A stretch of 6,301 bases of DNA. Source: Bacteroidetes bacterium QS_8_68_15 (lineage in GTDB: Bacteria > Bacteroidota > Rhodothermia > Rhodothermales > Salinibacteraceae). Positions 1 to 5,780 of the stretch are shown here, piece after piece. The stretch covers positions 1 to 6,301 of the forward strand of contig PXTR01000127.1 of assembly GCA_003023245.1 (NCBI GenBank), written 5' to 3'. The notes beneath the pieces are model-generated. The model did no database searches. It was given only the letters and a program-made list of their open reading frames with translations, and was not told the origin of the DNA. How positions within the stretch are numbered: the stretch's first letter is position 1; each line of letters opens with the position of its first letter. The position numbers and the translations under genes were made by a program.

Positions 1-40
1 GCGGCGCCGTTGCTGCGGGAGAGCACGTCGCTCATAACCG
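1..40. repeat. Left arm of a perfect 40-nt inverted repeat (partner at 961-1000)
   Basis: Read on the minus strand, these bases are identical to 961-1000, which cover the five bases before the start codon and the first 11-12 codons of the membrane coiled-coil gene. Identity stops abruptly at base 40/41; further inward there is only a short run (agcgc) before the sequences diverge. The arm may extend beyond the window to the left. It is either the edge of an inverted duplication or a chimeric join; the sequence alone cannot separate these. Confidence 0.9.
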
Positions 41-117
41 CGCGCTGGAAGCCATCGGCCCGGTCTAGGGGCTCGCGTTGCAGCAGCCGCTCGATTTTCG
101 GCAGCGCCGTCTCCTCG

Positions 118-861
118 ATGGAGGACCCGCGCATGATCTTAGAGCAAAACATCCGCGAGCTCAACGACCAGGTGCCGCAGATGAACGAGAACATCGCCAC
201 GGTCAAGGCCAACGTCTTGATGCTCGAAAAGGAGGTGCGCCGCGCGGAGGAGACCGTCGAGTCGCTCACCTCCAAGATCAAGGCGGCCATCAACGCCGGC
301 CGCGACGACATCGCCGAGCAGAAGGCCATGCGCCTGGAGAAGGAGAAGGAGAACCGGGAAGGGCTGGAGCGCCAGCTCGAGAACGCGCGCGCGGCCTACG
401 AAAAGGCTCTGCGCGTCAAAAAGAGCTTCATGCGTGAGAAGGAAAACAAAATCCAGGAGGCCAAAGACGCCCTTCGCGCTCACGAGCGCGCGCAGTGGCA
501 GAGCAAGGTGGCCGACACGATGGAGCAGTTCGAGGTCAGCGGCCTCGACCAGACGCACGACGAGATGCTCCAACGCATCAACGAGGAGACGGCCCAGAGC
601 GAGGCGCGCATGGAAATGGCGCTCGACTCGGTCAGCGCCGAGGAGATGCAGATCGAGGAGGATGCCGAGCAGCTGCGCGCCTCCGAGCTCGTCGACCAGT
701 TCAAGCTGGAGATGGGCAAGGAGCCCTCGGCGGACAAGCAGCTGGGCGACGCCGAGCAGGCGCGTCCCGAGGAGGCCGAACAAGACCCCGCCGCCGAGCG
801 CGAAGCCTCCGAACAAGAAGGAGCCTCGAAAACCATCGGCCGCCGCGAGCGCTCATCGTAA
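118..861 (+). CDS. PspA/IM30-family coiled-coil protein, N-terminus uncertain
   Basis: The product resembles PspA/IM30 (phage shock protein A, Vipp1) proteins, which assemble on the inner face of the cytoplasmic membrane and protect it under stress. Counting from the ATG at 118 it has 247 residues. It opens with MEDPRMILEQNIRELND, matching the EDP-containing start of the PspA helical core, then runs as an almost unbroken charged coiled coil to about residue 200 and ends in an acidic, Ala/Glu-rich tail. The ATG at 118 is the first in-frame ATG, and no Shine-Dalgarno precedes it. Family members normally have some 20 residues of amphipathic helix before EDP. Here the frame is open back to base 1 and IFGSAVSS (91-114) looks native, but the residues before it are Arg/Ser-rich and unlike that helix. 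A TTG at 10 lies inside the inverted repeat and is a doubtful start. Family assignment is from motif recognition; orthology to pspA is not shown. Confidence 0.75.
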   Translation: MEDPRMILEQNIRELNDQVPQMNENIATVKANVLMLEKEVRRAEETVESLTSKIKAAINAGRDDIAEQKAMRLEKEKENREGLERQLENARAAYEKALRVKKSFMREKENKIQEAKDALRAHERAQWQSKVADTMEQFEVSGLDQTHDEMLQRINEETAQSEARMEMALDSVSAEEMQIEEDAEQLRASELVDQFKLEMGKEPSADKQLGDAEQARPEEAEQDPAAEREASEQEGASKTIGRRERSS

Positions 862-960
862 GAACGGCCGATGCTTTTCCCGAAGCGCCCGTTCGCCCGA
901 GTCGTCGCGGTCGCATCCCGAACGCTTTTCCGCTTCCGCTCTCCCCCGCTCCCGAGCGCC

Positions 961-1000
961 CGGTTATGAGCGACGTGCTCTCCCGCAGCAACGGCGCCGC
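961..1000. repeat. Right arm of the perfect 40-nt inverted repeat
   Basis: This copy is the exact reverse complement of bases 1-40. It covers cggtt plus the start codon at 966 and the codons for MSDVLSRSNGA. This arm is probably the native one, because it continues smoothly into a full-length gene on one side and into the spacer after the PspA-like gene on the other. Confidence 0.9.
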
Positions 1001-1886
1001 TCCCGCGCAAAGCGCCCGCCGCGACGCCGACGTCAACTATACGAAGGAAGCGTTCCGCAACTCGTGGAACCAGGTCTTCCTCGTCGCCGCGTTGGCACTG
1101 ATCGCCATCGTGGCGCTCGCCGGCGGAGGGGGGACGGCGGGCGTGGTGGCGGTGCTGGCGGCCGTCTGCGAGGCGGCGTACCTGGGCGTCGTGCCGCGCC
1201 AAAAGCGGTTCCGGCGGGCCGTGCGGGCGAAGAAACTCGGCGAGCAGCGGCGCGGAAAAGAGTCGCAAAAAGAAATCTACCGCCGGCTCTCGCGCCGGAG
1301 CCAGCGGCGCTACGCGCGCCTGCACGAACTCAAAGACGCCATCGAGGCCAATTATGAAACGCTTTCGGGTGCGTCGCAGGAACTGTTGCAGAGCCATATT
1401 CGCAAGCTCGACGGCCTCCTGGAAGCGCATCTGAATCTGCTGCACCGCCGCGCGCGCTACCGCGAGTACGCCGAGGCCGCCACCGAGAGCGAGGTGCGCC
1501 GCTCCATTGAGGCGGTGCGGGAGAAGCTCGAAGAGGCGTCCCCGCGTGTGCGAGAAGTCAAGGAGCGCCGCCTGCGCGTCCTCAAACAGCGCCTGCGCCG
1601 CTTCCGCGAGGACGACGAGAGCCGCGACCTGATCGAGGCGCAACTCCAGACCATCGAAGACACGGTGCGCTACCTCCACGAGCAGTCGTGGACGCTTCAA
1701 GACCCCGAGCAGGTCACGCGCCGGCTCGACGGTCTGCTCGACGAGGTCGAAGCCTCCCCGCGTTCCGTCGAAGAGGTCGAGGCGGTCTTCACCCGTTCCC
1801 CCGACGCGCTGCTCGACGAGCTGGAAAAGGAGGAAGAAGAAGCGCCGCCGCCCAGCCGCCCGGAGCGCCCGCGGCCACGGGAGTAG
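966..1886 (+). CDS. Membrane-anchored coiled-coil protein, unknown function
   Basis: I do not recognise a named family. The 306-residue product starts with a short polar segment, then has two hydrophobic stretches (about residues 37-52 and 57-76) joined by a glycine run, which suggests a helical hairpin in the membrane. A strongly basic patch follows (residues 78-115), consistent with the cytoplasmic side. Residues 115-260 are almost entirely Arg/Glu/Leu-rich helix, likely coiled coil, and the tail is acidic then proline-rich. The ATG at 966 is chosen because the hydrophobic hairpin lies just after it; the frame is open far upstream, but that part overlaps the PspA-like gene and has no protein-like character. 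The gene lies 104 bases after the PspA-like stop on the same strand, so co-transcription and a role as a membrane partner of that protein are plausible inferences. No Shine-Dalgarno is visible. Confidence 0.75.
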   Translation: MSDVLSRSNGAAPAQSARRDADVNYTKEAFRNSWNQVFLVAALALIAIVALAGGGGTAGVVAVLAAVCEAAYLGVVPRQKRFRRAVRAKKLGEQRRGKESQKEIYRRLSRRSQRRYARLHELKDAIEANYETLSGASQELLQSHIRKLDGLLEAHLNLLHRRARYREYAEAATESEVRRSIEAVREKLEEASPRVREVKERRLRVLKQRLRRFREDDESRDLIEAQLQTIEDTVRYLHEQSWTLQDPEQVTRRLDGLLDEVEASPRSVEEVEAVFTRSPDALLDELEKEEEEAPPPSRPERPRPRE

Positions 1887-2050
1887 CGCGCCTTTCTTTC
1901 GCAAATCCGGCCGGCTTAGCTTCCCTGCTCGACGCGGGCGCCGACCCGAACGTGGAAAACACCTACGGCTGGACGCCGCTGCGCTCCGCCGATCATGAAG
2001 GCAACACGCAGATCGCCCAGCGCCTCCGCAAGGCCGGCGCGCGCGAGTGA
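1887..2050 (+). pseudogene. Ankyrin-repeat gene tail, 5' truncated
   Basis: The frame ending at the TGA at 2048-2050 encodes the end of one ankyrin repeat (LASLLDAGADPNVEN) followed by one full repeat (GWTPLRSADHEGNTQIAQRL) and a short C-terminal cap. Ankyrin repeats are protein-binding helix-loop modules, normally present in several copies. Here only about 1.5 remain. No ATG, GTG or TTG start lies in this frame between the preceding gene's stop (1884-1886) and the repeat, and further upstream the frame runs inside the membrane gene. It is therefore most likely the remnant of a longer gene whose 5' part was deleted. Translation coupled to the upstream stop cannot be excluded. The protein family is clear; whether the fragment is expressed is not. 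Confidence 0.65.
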
Positions 2051-2075
2051 TCGACGGTCCGCACGCGGGGAGCGC

Positions 2076-2579
2076 CTACGACGCTTCCGGCGGCGGTTCT
2101 CCCTTCTCGCGGAGCGCCCGCAACGCGCGCAACTCCGGCAGCATCCGTTCGTCCTTTTCGCGGGCAGCGGCTTCTTTCGAGGCGATCAGCCCGTCGAGGC
2201 TCAGCACGCGCGTGGGGTGGCCGTAGAGGTCGAGCGTGTCGGACTGTGCTTCTACCGCTTCGTACGCGCCCAAGCCCGAGACGTGGCCCAGCAGGTCGAT
2301 GCTGCCGACGTCGGTGCTGAGAGTGAAGTTCGACCCGGCGCGGAGGGTCTTTTCGTCCCACTGAAACGGCACATCATCGGGCGCGCCGCGCAGACGCGGG
2401 TCGAACGGTCGGAGCGCTTCGACGAGGCGCTCCAAGTTCTCTTCGTCACGAGCGTGACAGCAGTCGAAGTCGCTCGTGAAGTGGTCGGAACCGTGCGCTA
2501 CGGCAGCCAACCCTCCGACCACCACGAAGTTCACCTCGGCTTCGTAAAGTGCTGCGAGAAGCTGGTCGGGAGCAAACAT
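2076..2579 (-). CDS. Nucleotidyltransferase-fold protein (minimal NTase / AbiEii-like)
   Basis: The 167-residue protein has the hallmarks of the DNA polymerase beta-like minimal nucleotidyltransferase fold. These are VNFVVVGGLAAVAHGS (residues 16-31), with the GG that binds the NTP phosphates, then the metal-binding pair D37 and D39 in TSDFD, and a candidate third acidic residue D95 in GSIDLLG. The C-terminal helix LIASKEAAAREKDERML (131-147) fits the K-x6-KD pattern common in this group. Known relatives transfer nucleotides to proteins or tRNA and often act as the enzymatic half of toxin-antitoxin pairs; the substrate here cannot be read. It lies 25 bases downstream of a small gene on the same strand, which looks like its partner. 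The start at 2579 is supported by an AGGAAG just upstream. The gene converges on the ankyrin fragment. Confidence 0.8.
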   Translation of the reverse strand: MFAPDQLLAALYEAEVNFVVVGGLAAVAHGSDHFTSDFDCCHARDEENLERLVEALRPFDPRLRGAPDDVPFQWDEKTLRAGSNFTLSTDVGSIDLLGHVSGLGAYEAVEAQSDTLDLYGHPTRVLSLDGLIASKEAAAREKDERMLPELRALRALREKGEPPPEAS

Positions 2580-2581
2580 CG

Positions 2582-2587
2582 CTTCCT
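2582..2587 (-). promoter_or_regulatory. Shine-Dalgarno of the nucleotidyltransferase gene
   Basis: On the minus strand AGGAAG is followed by CG and the ATG at 2579. The AGGA core ends four bases before the start, which is slightly close but supports this start. It is notable because most other genes in the window have no recognisable Shine-Dalgarno. Confidence 0.5.
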
Positions 2588-2604
2588 AACAAACATGAGG
2601 CTGG

Positions 2605-2823
2605 CTACGAAGTCTTACGACGGTAATGCTCGCGTCCTGCCTTGCGAAACTCATGGAAGGCCCCATAGAGCTTTTTGTTGTACTCCCATCGTTCGGTCGG
2701 CGACAGGTGCAGGCGTTCACGTAGCTGCGAGAGGTCCACCCCGTACTCGGCCGCACGCGCCAGTGCGTCGTCGGCAGAGCGGGCGCGGCATTCGGGGCGC
2801 TCTTCGGGGGAGTGATCCGCCAT
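2605..2823 (-). CDS. Small helical protein paired with the nucleotidyltransferase
   Basis: This is a 72-residue protein. After a polar N-terminus, residues 17-68 contain ARAAEYGVDLSQLRERLHLS, then PTERWEYNKKLYGAFHEFRK. The pattern GVDLSxLRExLxLxPTER followed by an aromatic/basic helix is one I associate with small proteins encoded directly upstream of minimal nucleotidyltransferases, so a partner or antitoxin-like role is likely. That role is inference; there is no DNA-binding motif I can name and it is too short for a HEPN domain. The ATG at 2823 is chosen because the frame upstream (to 2916) overlaps the end of the neighbouring gene and shows no family-like sequence. No Shine-Dalgarno is visible. 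The stop lies 25 bases before the nucleotidyltransferase start, so the two genes probably form one transcript. Confidence 0.7.
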   Translation of the reverse strand: MADHSPEERPECRARSADDALARAAEYGVDLSQLRERLHLSPTERWEYNKKLYGAFHEFRKAGREHYRRKTS

Positions 2824-2861
2824 AGGACGTGCGTCTTTGATGTTTGTGGGGAGCCCGTAAT

Positions 2862-2880
2862 CGCACGCAACGACGCACGC
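2862..2880. repeat. Direct repeat CGCACGC x2 upstream of the small gene
   Basis: CGCACGC occurs at 2862-2868 and 2874-2880, a spacing of 12 bases. A related inverted form (acgtgcgt) lies nearer the start codon. The position, 40-60 bases before the presumed first gene of the nucleotidyltransferase pair, would suit an operator, but the motif is short and GC-rich, so chance is a real possibility. Confidence 0.25.
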
Positions 2881-2896
2881 CGGGGTTCTCTCCTTC

Positions 2897-3438
2897 TCAC
2901 TGTCCCTCCTTCTCACCCTCCCTCACGGACGCATGGCGGCGCGCGGACGCCAGCACCACCTTCAGGTGCGCTTCGAGGTGGGAAACCAACTCCAGCTTTC
3001 CGAGGCGCTCCTGCGGCATCTCTGGCAGCTTCGGCGGGCTGACGCGGCCCATCCAGAGCGCCATCTTGTCGGTCAGGGCATGCTCGCCGGGGAAGCGGCC
3101 CTCCGGCAGGTGCGTGGTGTAGAACCCAGTTCGTCCGCCGCCCCCTCGCTCTCCTGCTCGATCATCGCGCGGCCGGTGAGGTAGTCGCGGTAGGTGAACG
3201 GCAGGTCCAGCAGCGCCTGCGTCACCGCCTCCTTGCGCGCCTCGGCGGGCGCCTCGCGCAGGCCCACCGCCGCGGCCCGGCTCGTCGCCACGGCCACCAG
3301 CGCGAGGGTCTCCTCCGCCAACAACTCCGCGTCGATCTCTTCGACGCTCGCCCGCACGCGCTGCACCAGATCCTGCGCTGCGTTCACCGCCCCCGTCGCC
3401 GCGAAGGTGAGCAAATCGAACGAATCCGCTTGATCCAT
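2897..3438 (-). CDS. Unidentified protein of about 180 residues, frameshifted
   Basis: The gene starts at ATG 3438 (MDQADSFDLLTF) and reads as an alanine-rich helical protein through LPFTYRDYLTGRAMIEQESE. That frame then leaves sensible protein sequence and stops at 3073. A second frame takes over without a gap as GFYTTHLPEGRFPGEHALTD and continues through MALWMGRVSPPKLPEMPQER to a TGA at 2897. One extra base in the GGG run near 3128-3132 would join the halves as ...AADELGFYTTHLPEG... and give 180 residues. Both halves look like well-structured coding sequence, so this is one gene carrying a -1 shift, either a real mutation or a base-calling error. I do not recognise the family. There are no signal peptide or membrane segments. 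The stop is 51 bases after moaC on the same strand, so it may be co-transcribed with moaC. Confidence 0.65.
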
Positions 3439-3463
3439 GCTTGCAATCGTTTCGAAGAAAAAA

Positions 3464-3483
3464 CCCCCGCACCCCCGCACCCC
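3464..3483. repeat. G-rich 8-nt tandem repeat between moaC and the frameshifted gene
   Basis: On the plus strand CCCCC, CCCCC and CCCC runs are separated by GCA, giving an 8-base period. On the transcribed (minus) strand this reads as three G runs followed by a T6 tract, ending about 20 bases before ATG 3438. Three runs are one short of a standard intramolecular G-quadruplex. A role in transcription or simple slippage are both possible. Confidence 0.35.
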
Positions 3484-3489
3484 AAACGC

Positions 3490-4032
3490 TCACTCCCCGC
3501 GCCGATAGTCGCCGCTGGAGCCGCCCGTCTTGGCCAGCAGGCGCACGTCGGTGATTTCGAGGTCTTTGGTAATGGACTTGCACATGTCGTAGACCGTCAG
3601 CGCGGCGACCGAGACGGCCGTCATCGCCTCCATCTCCACGCCCGTCGGCCCGGTGCTCTTGAGGTAGGCGCGCACCTCCACGGCGTGGTCGCCCTCGTCG
3701 TCGTCGTCCGCGAGCGACAGCTCCAGGTCGATGCCGTTGATCTGCACGCTGTGGCAGAGCGGGATGAGGCGGCTGGTCAGCTTCGCGCCGGTGATGCCGG
3801 CGATCTGCGCGACGGTCAGCACATCGTCCTTTTCGAGCGTCTCCTCCTTGATCTGGCGAAAGGCCGCCTCGCCGATCTCGACGCGCCCGGCGGCGACGGC
3901 AGTGCGTGCGGGGGCGGACGAGCCAGTCACGTCGGCCAGGCCCACCTCCCCGCCGCCGGAGGGCAGCGACGGGGCGGCGTCGGCGTCCGCGCGGGCCGAG
4001 TCGTCGTCGTTCATGACGGGAGCGTCTTCCAT
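3490..4032 (-). CDS. moaC: Cyclic pyranopterin monophosphate synthase MoaC
   Basis: MoaC converts the cyclic triphosphate made by MoaA into cyclic pyranopterin monophosphate, an early step of molybdenum cofactor synthesis in the cytoplasm. Counting 180 residues from ATG 4032, the MoaC core begins at LADVTGSSAPARTAVAAGRV. It keeps K84 and H94 (GAKLTSRLIPLCH), the TGPTGVEMEAMTAVSVAAL signature with E133 and E135, then YDMCKSITK with D149 and K152, and the C-terminal LLAKTGGSSGDYRR. Spacing of E133, D149 and K152 equals that of the catalytic residues known from E. coli MoaC. Oddities are an acidic DDDDEGD insert (109-115) after ELSLA, encoded by GTC repeats, a serine after the H94 where proline is usual (CHS, not CHP), and an acidic 30-residue N-terminus. 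ATG 4014 is an equally plausible start. No other moa gene is in view. Confidence 0.95.
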   Translation of the reverse strand: MEDAPVMNDDDSARADADAAPSLPSGGGEVGLADVTGSSAPARTAVAAGRVEIGEAAFRQIKEETLEKDDVLTVAQIAGITGAKLTSRLIPLCHSVQINGIDLELSLADDDDEGDHAVEVRAYLKSTGPTGVEMEAMTAVSVAALTVYDMCKSITKDLEITDVRLLAKTGGSSGDYRRGE

Positions 4033-4078
4033 AAAAGCGGCAGCAAACGGGGCGAGGAAGAAGAGGGCGAGGGACTTC

Positions 4079-4110
4079 GAAAAATAAGACAGCCCACCGG
4101 CCATCAGCAA
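4079..4110 (-). promoter_or_regulatory. Candidate Bacteroidota-type promoter for moaC
   Basis: On the minus strand TTG (4110-4108) is followed after 21 bases by TATTTTTC (4086-4079). This matches seven of eight positions of the -7 element TAnnTTTG with normal spacing from the -33 TTG. It sits about 50 bases before ATG 4032, which suits a moaC transcript with a short leader. It is the only AT-rich island in this gap. The claim is by consensus match only. Confidence 0.4.
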
Positions 4111-4154
4111 GGCGAATGACGCGGCGGAAACGGGCGCGGCGCAGAGCGGCAGCG

Positions 4155-4169
4155 GCGGGGAAACCCCGC
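4155..4169. other. Small perfect hairpin in the lat leader
   Basis: GCGGGG, loop AAA, CCCCGC form a six-pair stem about 80 bases before the lat start. There is no T tract, so it is not a standard terminator. It could structure the lat leader or be a chance GC palindrome. The rest of 4111-4247 shows no consensus promoter for lat and no convincing gene. Confidence 0.3.
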
Positions 4170-4247
4170 TCCGCTCGCGCGTACCTCATCGCGCCCCTCT
4201 CTTCCTGCCACCCGCCTCCGACGCCCGCTCCCCGTCCGCCGAGTTCC

Positions 4248-5663
4248 ATGCCCGAAGCGCCTCCCGCCGATCAACAAGAGCAACAACAGCAGCAACAAAG
4301 CGACGCCCCCGTGAGCGACGCCGAGCGTGCCGACGCCGCCCGTCATGCCGAGCAGGTCCTTGACCGCCATCTGCTGACCGAGGGCATGATGCCGCTCATC
4401 CTGGACATGGAGCGCAGCCGCGGCACCACGCTCTACGACCAGCGCACCGGCGCGGAGTACATCGACCTCTTCGGCTTCTACGCCTCCAGCCCGCTGGGCA
4501 TGAATCCGCCGCAGCTCGAGAGCGACGACGCCTTCCTGGAGCGTCTGCGCCGCGCGGCCTTGAACAAAGTCACCAACTCCGACGTGCGCACGCCCCTCCT
4601 GGGGCGCTTCGTGGAGACCTTCAGCCGCGTCGGTATCCCCGACTACCTGCCCTACGCCTTCTTCATCAGCGGCGGGGCGCTGGCGGTCGAAAACGGCCTC
4701 AAGGCCGCCTTCGACTGGAAGGTGCGCAAAAACTACCAGAAGGGCTGCCGCCGCGAGGTCGGCCACCAGGTCCTCCACCTCGACCAGGCCTTCCACGGGC
4801 GCACCGGCTACACGCTTTCCCTCACCGACACGCCCGACCCCGTCAAGACCAAGCACTTCCCGAAGTTCGACTGGCCGCGCATCACCAATCCGGCCCTCCA
4901 ATTCGCCCCCGACGGCCGCGTCACCGACGAGGAGACCGAGCGCGTCGAAGAGCACGAAGCCCGCGCCCTCCGGCAGGCCAAGCGCCACTTCCACGAACGC
5001 GCCGACCAGATCGCCGCCGTCCTCCTCGAACCCATCCAGGGCGAAGGCGGCGACAACCATTTCCGCCCCTCCTTTCTGAACGAGCTCAAGGCCCTCGCTC
5101 ACGAAAACGACGCGCTCCTGATGTTCGACGAAGTGCAGAGCGGCGTCGGCATCACCGGCCACTTCTGGGCGCACCAGGCCCTCGGCGTGCGGCCCGACCT
5201 GCTGGCCTTCGGCAAAAAGGCGCAGGTCTGCGGCGTCCTCGCCGGCGAAAAGCTCGACGAAGTTTCGGGCCACGTCTTCGAAGTCCCCAGCCGCATCAAC
5301 TCTACCTGGGGCGGCAACATCGTCGACATGGTGCGCTTCGACCGCATTCTCGAAGTCATCGAGGCGGACGACCTCCTCACCCACGCCGCCGACACGGGCG
5401 CGCACCTGCTGGACCGGCTCCACGCCCTCGCCGCCGACTACGAGCCCGTCACCAACCCCCGCGGGCGCGGCCTCATGTGCGCCTTCGACGTGCCGACCCC
5501 CCAGATGCGCGACGCCCTCAAAGACGCTTGCTTCGAGGAAGGTGCCGTCCTGCTCGGCTGCGGCGTCCGCGCGATCCGCTTCCGCCCCCCGCTGACGATC
5601 ACCCGACCGGAGATCGACGCGGGCCTGACCGCCCTCCGCCGCGCTTTGGGTCGTATTGCGTAA
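4248..5663 (+). CDS. lat: L-lysine 6-transaminase
   Basis: A class III PLP aminotransferase (EC 2.6.1.36) that moves the epsilon-amino group of lysine to 2-oxoglutarate, giving 2-aminoadipate 6-semialdehyde (which cyclises to piperideine-6-carboxylate) and glutamate. The 471 residues include YIDLFGFYASSPLGMNPP (71-88), ISGGALAVENGLKAAFDWK (140-158) and AFHGRTGYTLSLTD (181-194). EPIQGEGGDNHF contains E266, FDEVQSGVG contains D294 and Q297, and AFGKKAQVCGV contains the PLP lysine (K323 by spacing). RINSTWGG contains N351 and T353. As I recall the M. tuberculosis enzyme (E243, D271, Q274, K300, N328, T330), all spacings agree. The start at 4248 gives a length near the family's ~450. Extension to 4116 adds only Arg/Pro-rich sequence. 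Residues 9-17 are a glutamine run absent from the usual N-terminus. The last residues RIA and the stop lie inside a heptamer repeat. Confidence 0.95.
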   Translation: MPEAPPADQQEQQQQQQSDAPVSDAERADAARHAEQVLDRHLLTEGMMPLILDMERSRGTTLYDQRTGAEYIDLFGFYASSPLGMNPPQLESDDAFLERLRRAALNKVTNSDVRTPLLGRFVETFSRVGIPDYLPYAFFISGGALAVENGLKAAFDWKVRKNYQKGCRREVGHQVLHLDQAFHGRTGYTLSLTDTPDPVKTKHFPKFDWPRITNPALQFAPDGRVTDEETERVEEHEARALRQAKRHFHERADQIAAVLLEPIQGEGGDNHFRPSFLNELKALAHENDALLMFDEVQSGVGITGHFWAHQALGVRPDLLAFGKKAQVCGVLAGEKLDEVSGHVFEVPSRINSTWGGNIVDMVRFDRILEVIEADDLLTHAADTGAHLLDRLHALAADYEPVTNPRGRGLMCAFDVPTPQMRDALKDACFEEGAVLLGCGVRAIRFRPPLTITRPEIDAGLTALRRALGRIA

Positions 5664-5681
5664 AACGTATTGCGTAATGAA
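5647..5681. repeat. CGNNNTA heptamer array, left cluster (overlaps the end of lat)
   Basis: Read on the minus strand, consecutive 7-base units are TTCATTA (5681-5675), CGCAATA (5674-5668), CGTTTTA (5667-5661) and CGCAATA (5660-5654). On the plus strand this appears as cgtattgcgtaa at 5652-5663 and again at 5666-5677. The codons CGT ATT GCG TAA that end lat come entirely from the first copy, so the repeat has replaced or formed the gene's 3' end. Confidence 0.7.
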
Positions 5682-5780
5682 GCCAAGTCGAAGCGCTCCT
5701 CGTGAGATTCTACCGGCAGAAGCTATTCGAAGACCTTGGACATCCGAAGTCACTTCAGTCTTCCACGGCGGGCAACCTCA
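5682..5780. other. Non-coding spacer between the two heptamer arrays
   Basis: I see no convincing gene in these ~100 bases. They are visibly lower in GC than the neighbouring genes. There are short self-complementary motifs: GAAGAC (5729-5734) with GTCTTC (5758-5763), enclosing GAAGTcACTTC (5746-5756). A folded RNA or the body of a small repeat element is possible; nothing decides between these. Confidence 0.4.

Noticed and set aside
480..1904. Long minus-strand open frame opposite the pspA-like and membrane genes
   Set aside because: It is a GC-driven shadow frame. The plus strand shows clear family motifs and membrane segments over the same region, while this frame crosses two genes and a spacer without domain structure.
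2605..2823. HEPN partner of an MNT/HEPN pair
   Set aside because: At 72 residues it is too short for a HEPN domain and lacks a visible RxxxxH motif.
4116..4247. Upstream extension of lat to an earlier ATG
   Set aside because: The added residues are Arg, Pro and Ala with no family resemblance, and the start at 4248 gives the normal length.
3140..4249. Long upstream extension of the second frame of the split minus-strand gene
   Set aside because: Only the part below about 3140 looks like protein; upstream it is Arg/Gly-rich and lies over moaC in another frame.
4104..5753. 549-codon minus-strand open frame opposite lat
   Set aside because: Gly/Val/Glu-rich shadow of the lat gene. The plus strand carries all PLP-site motifs of lysine 6-transaminase.
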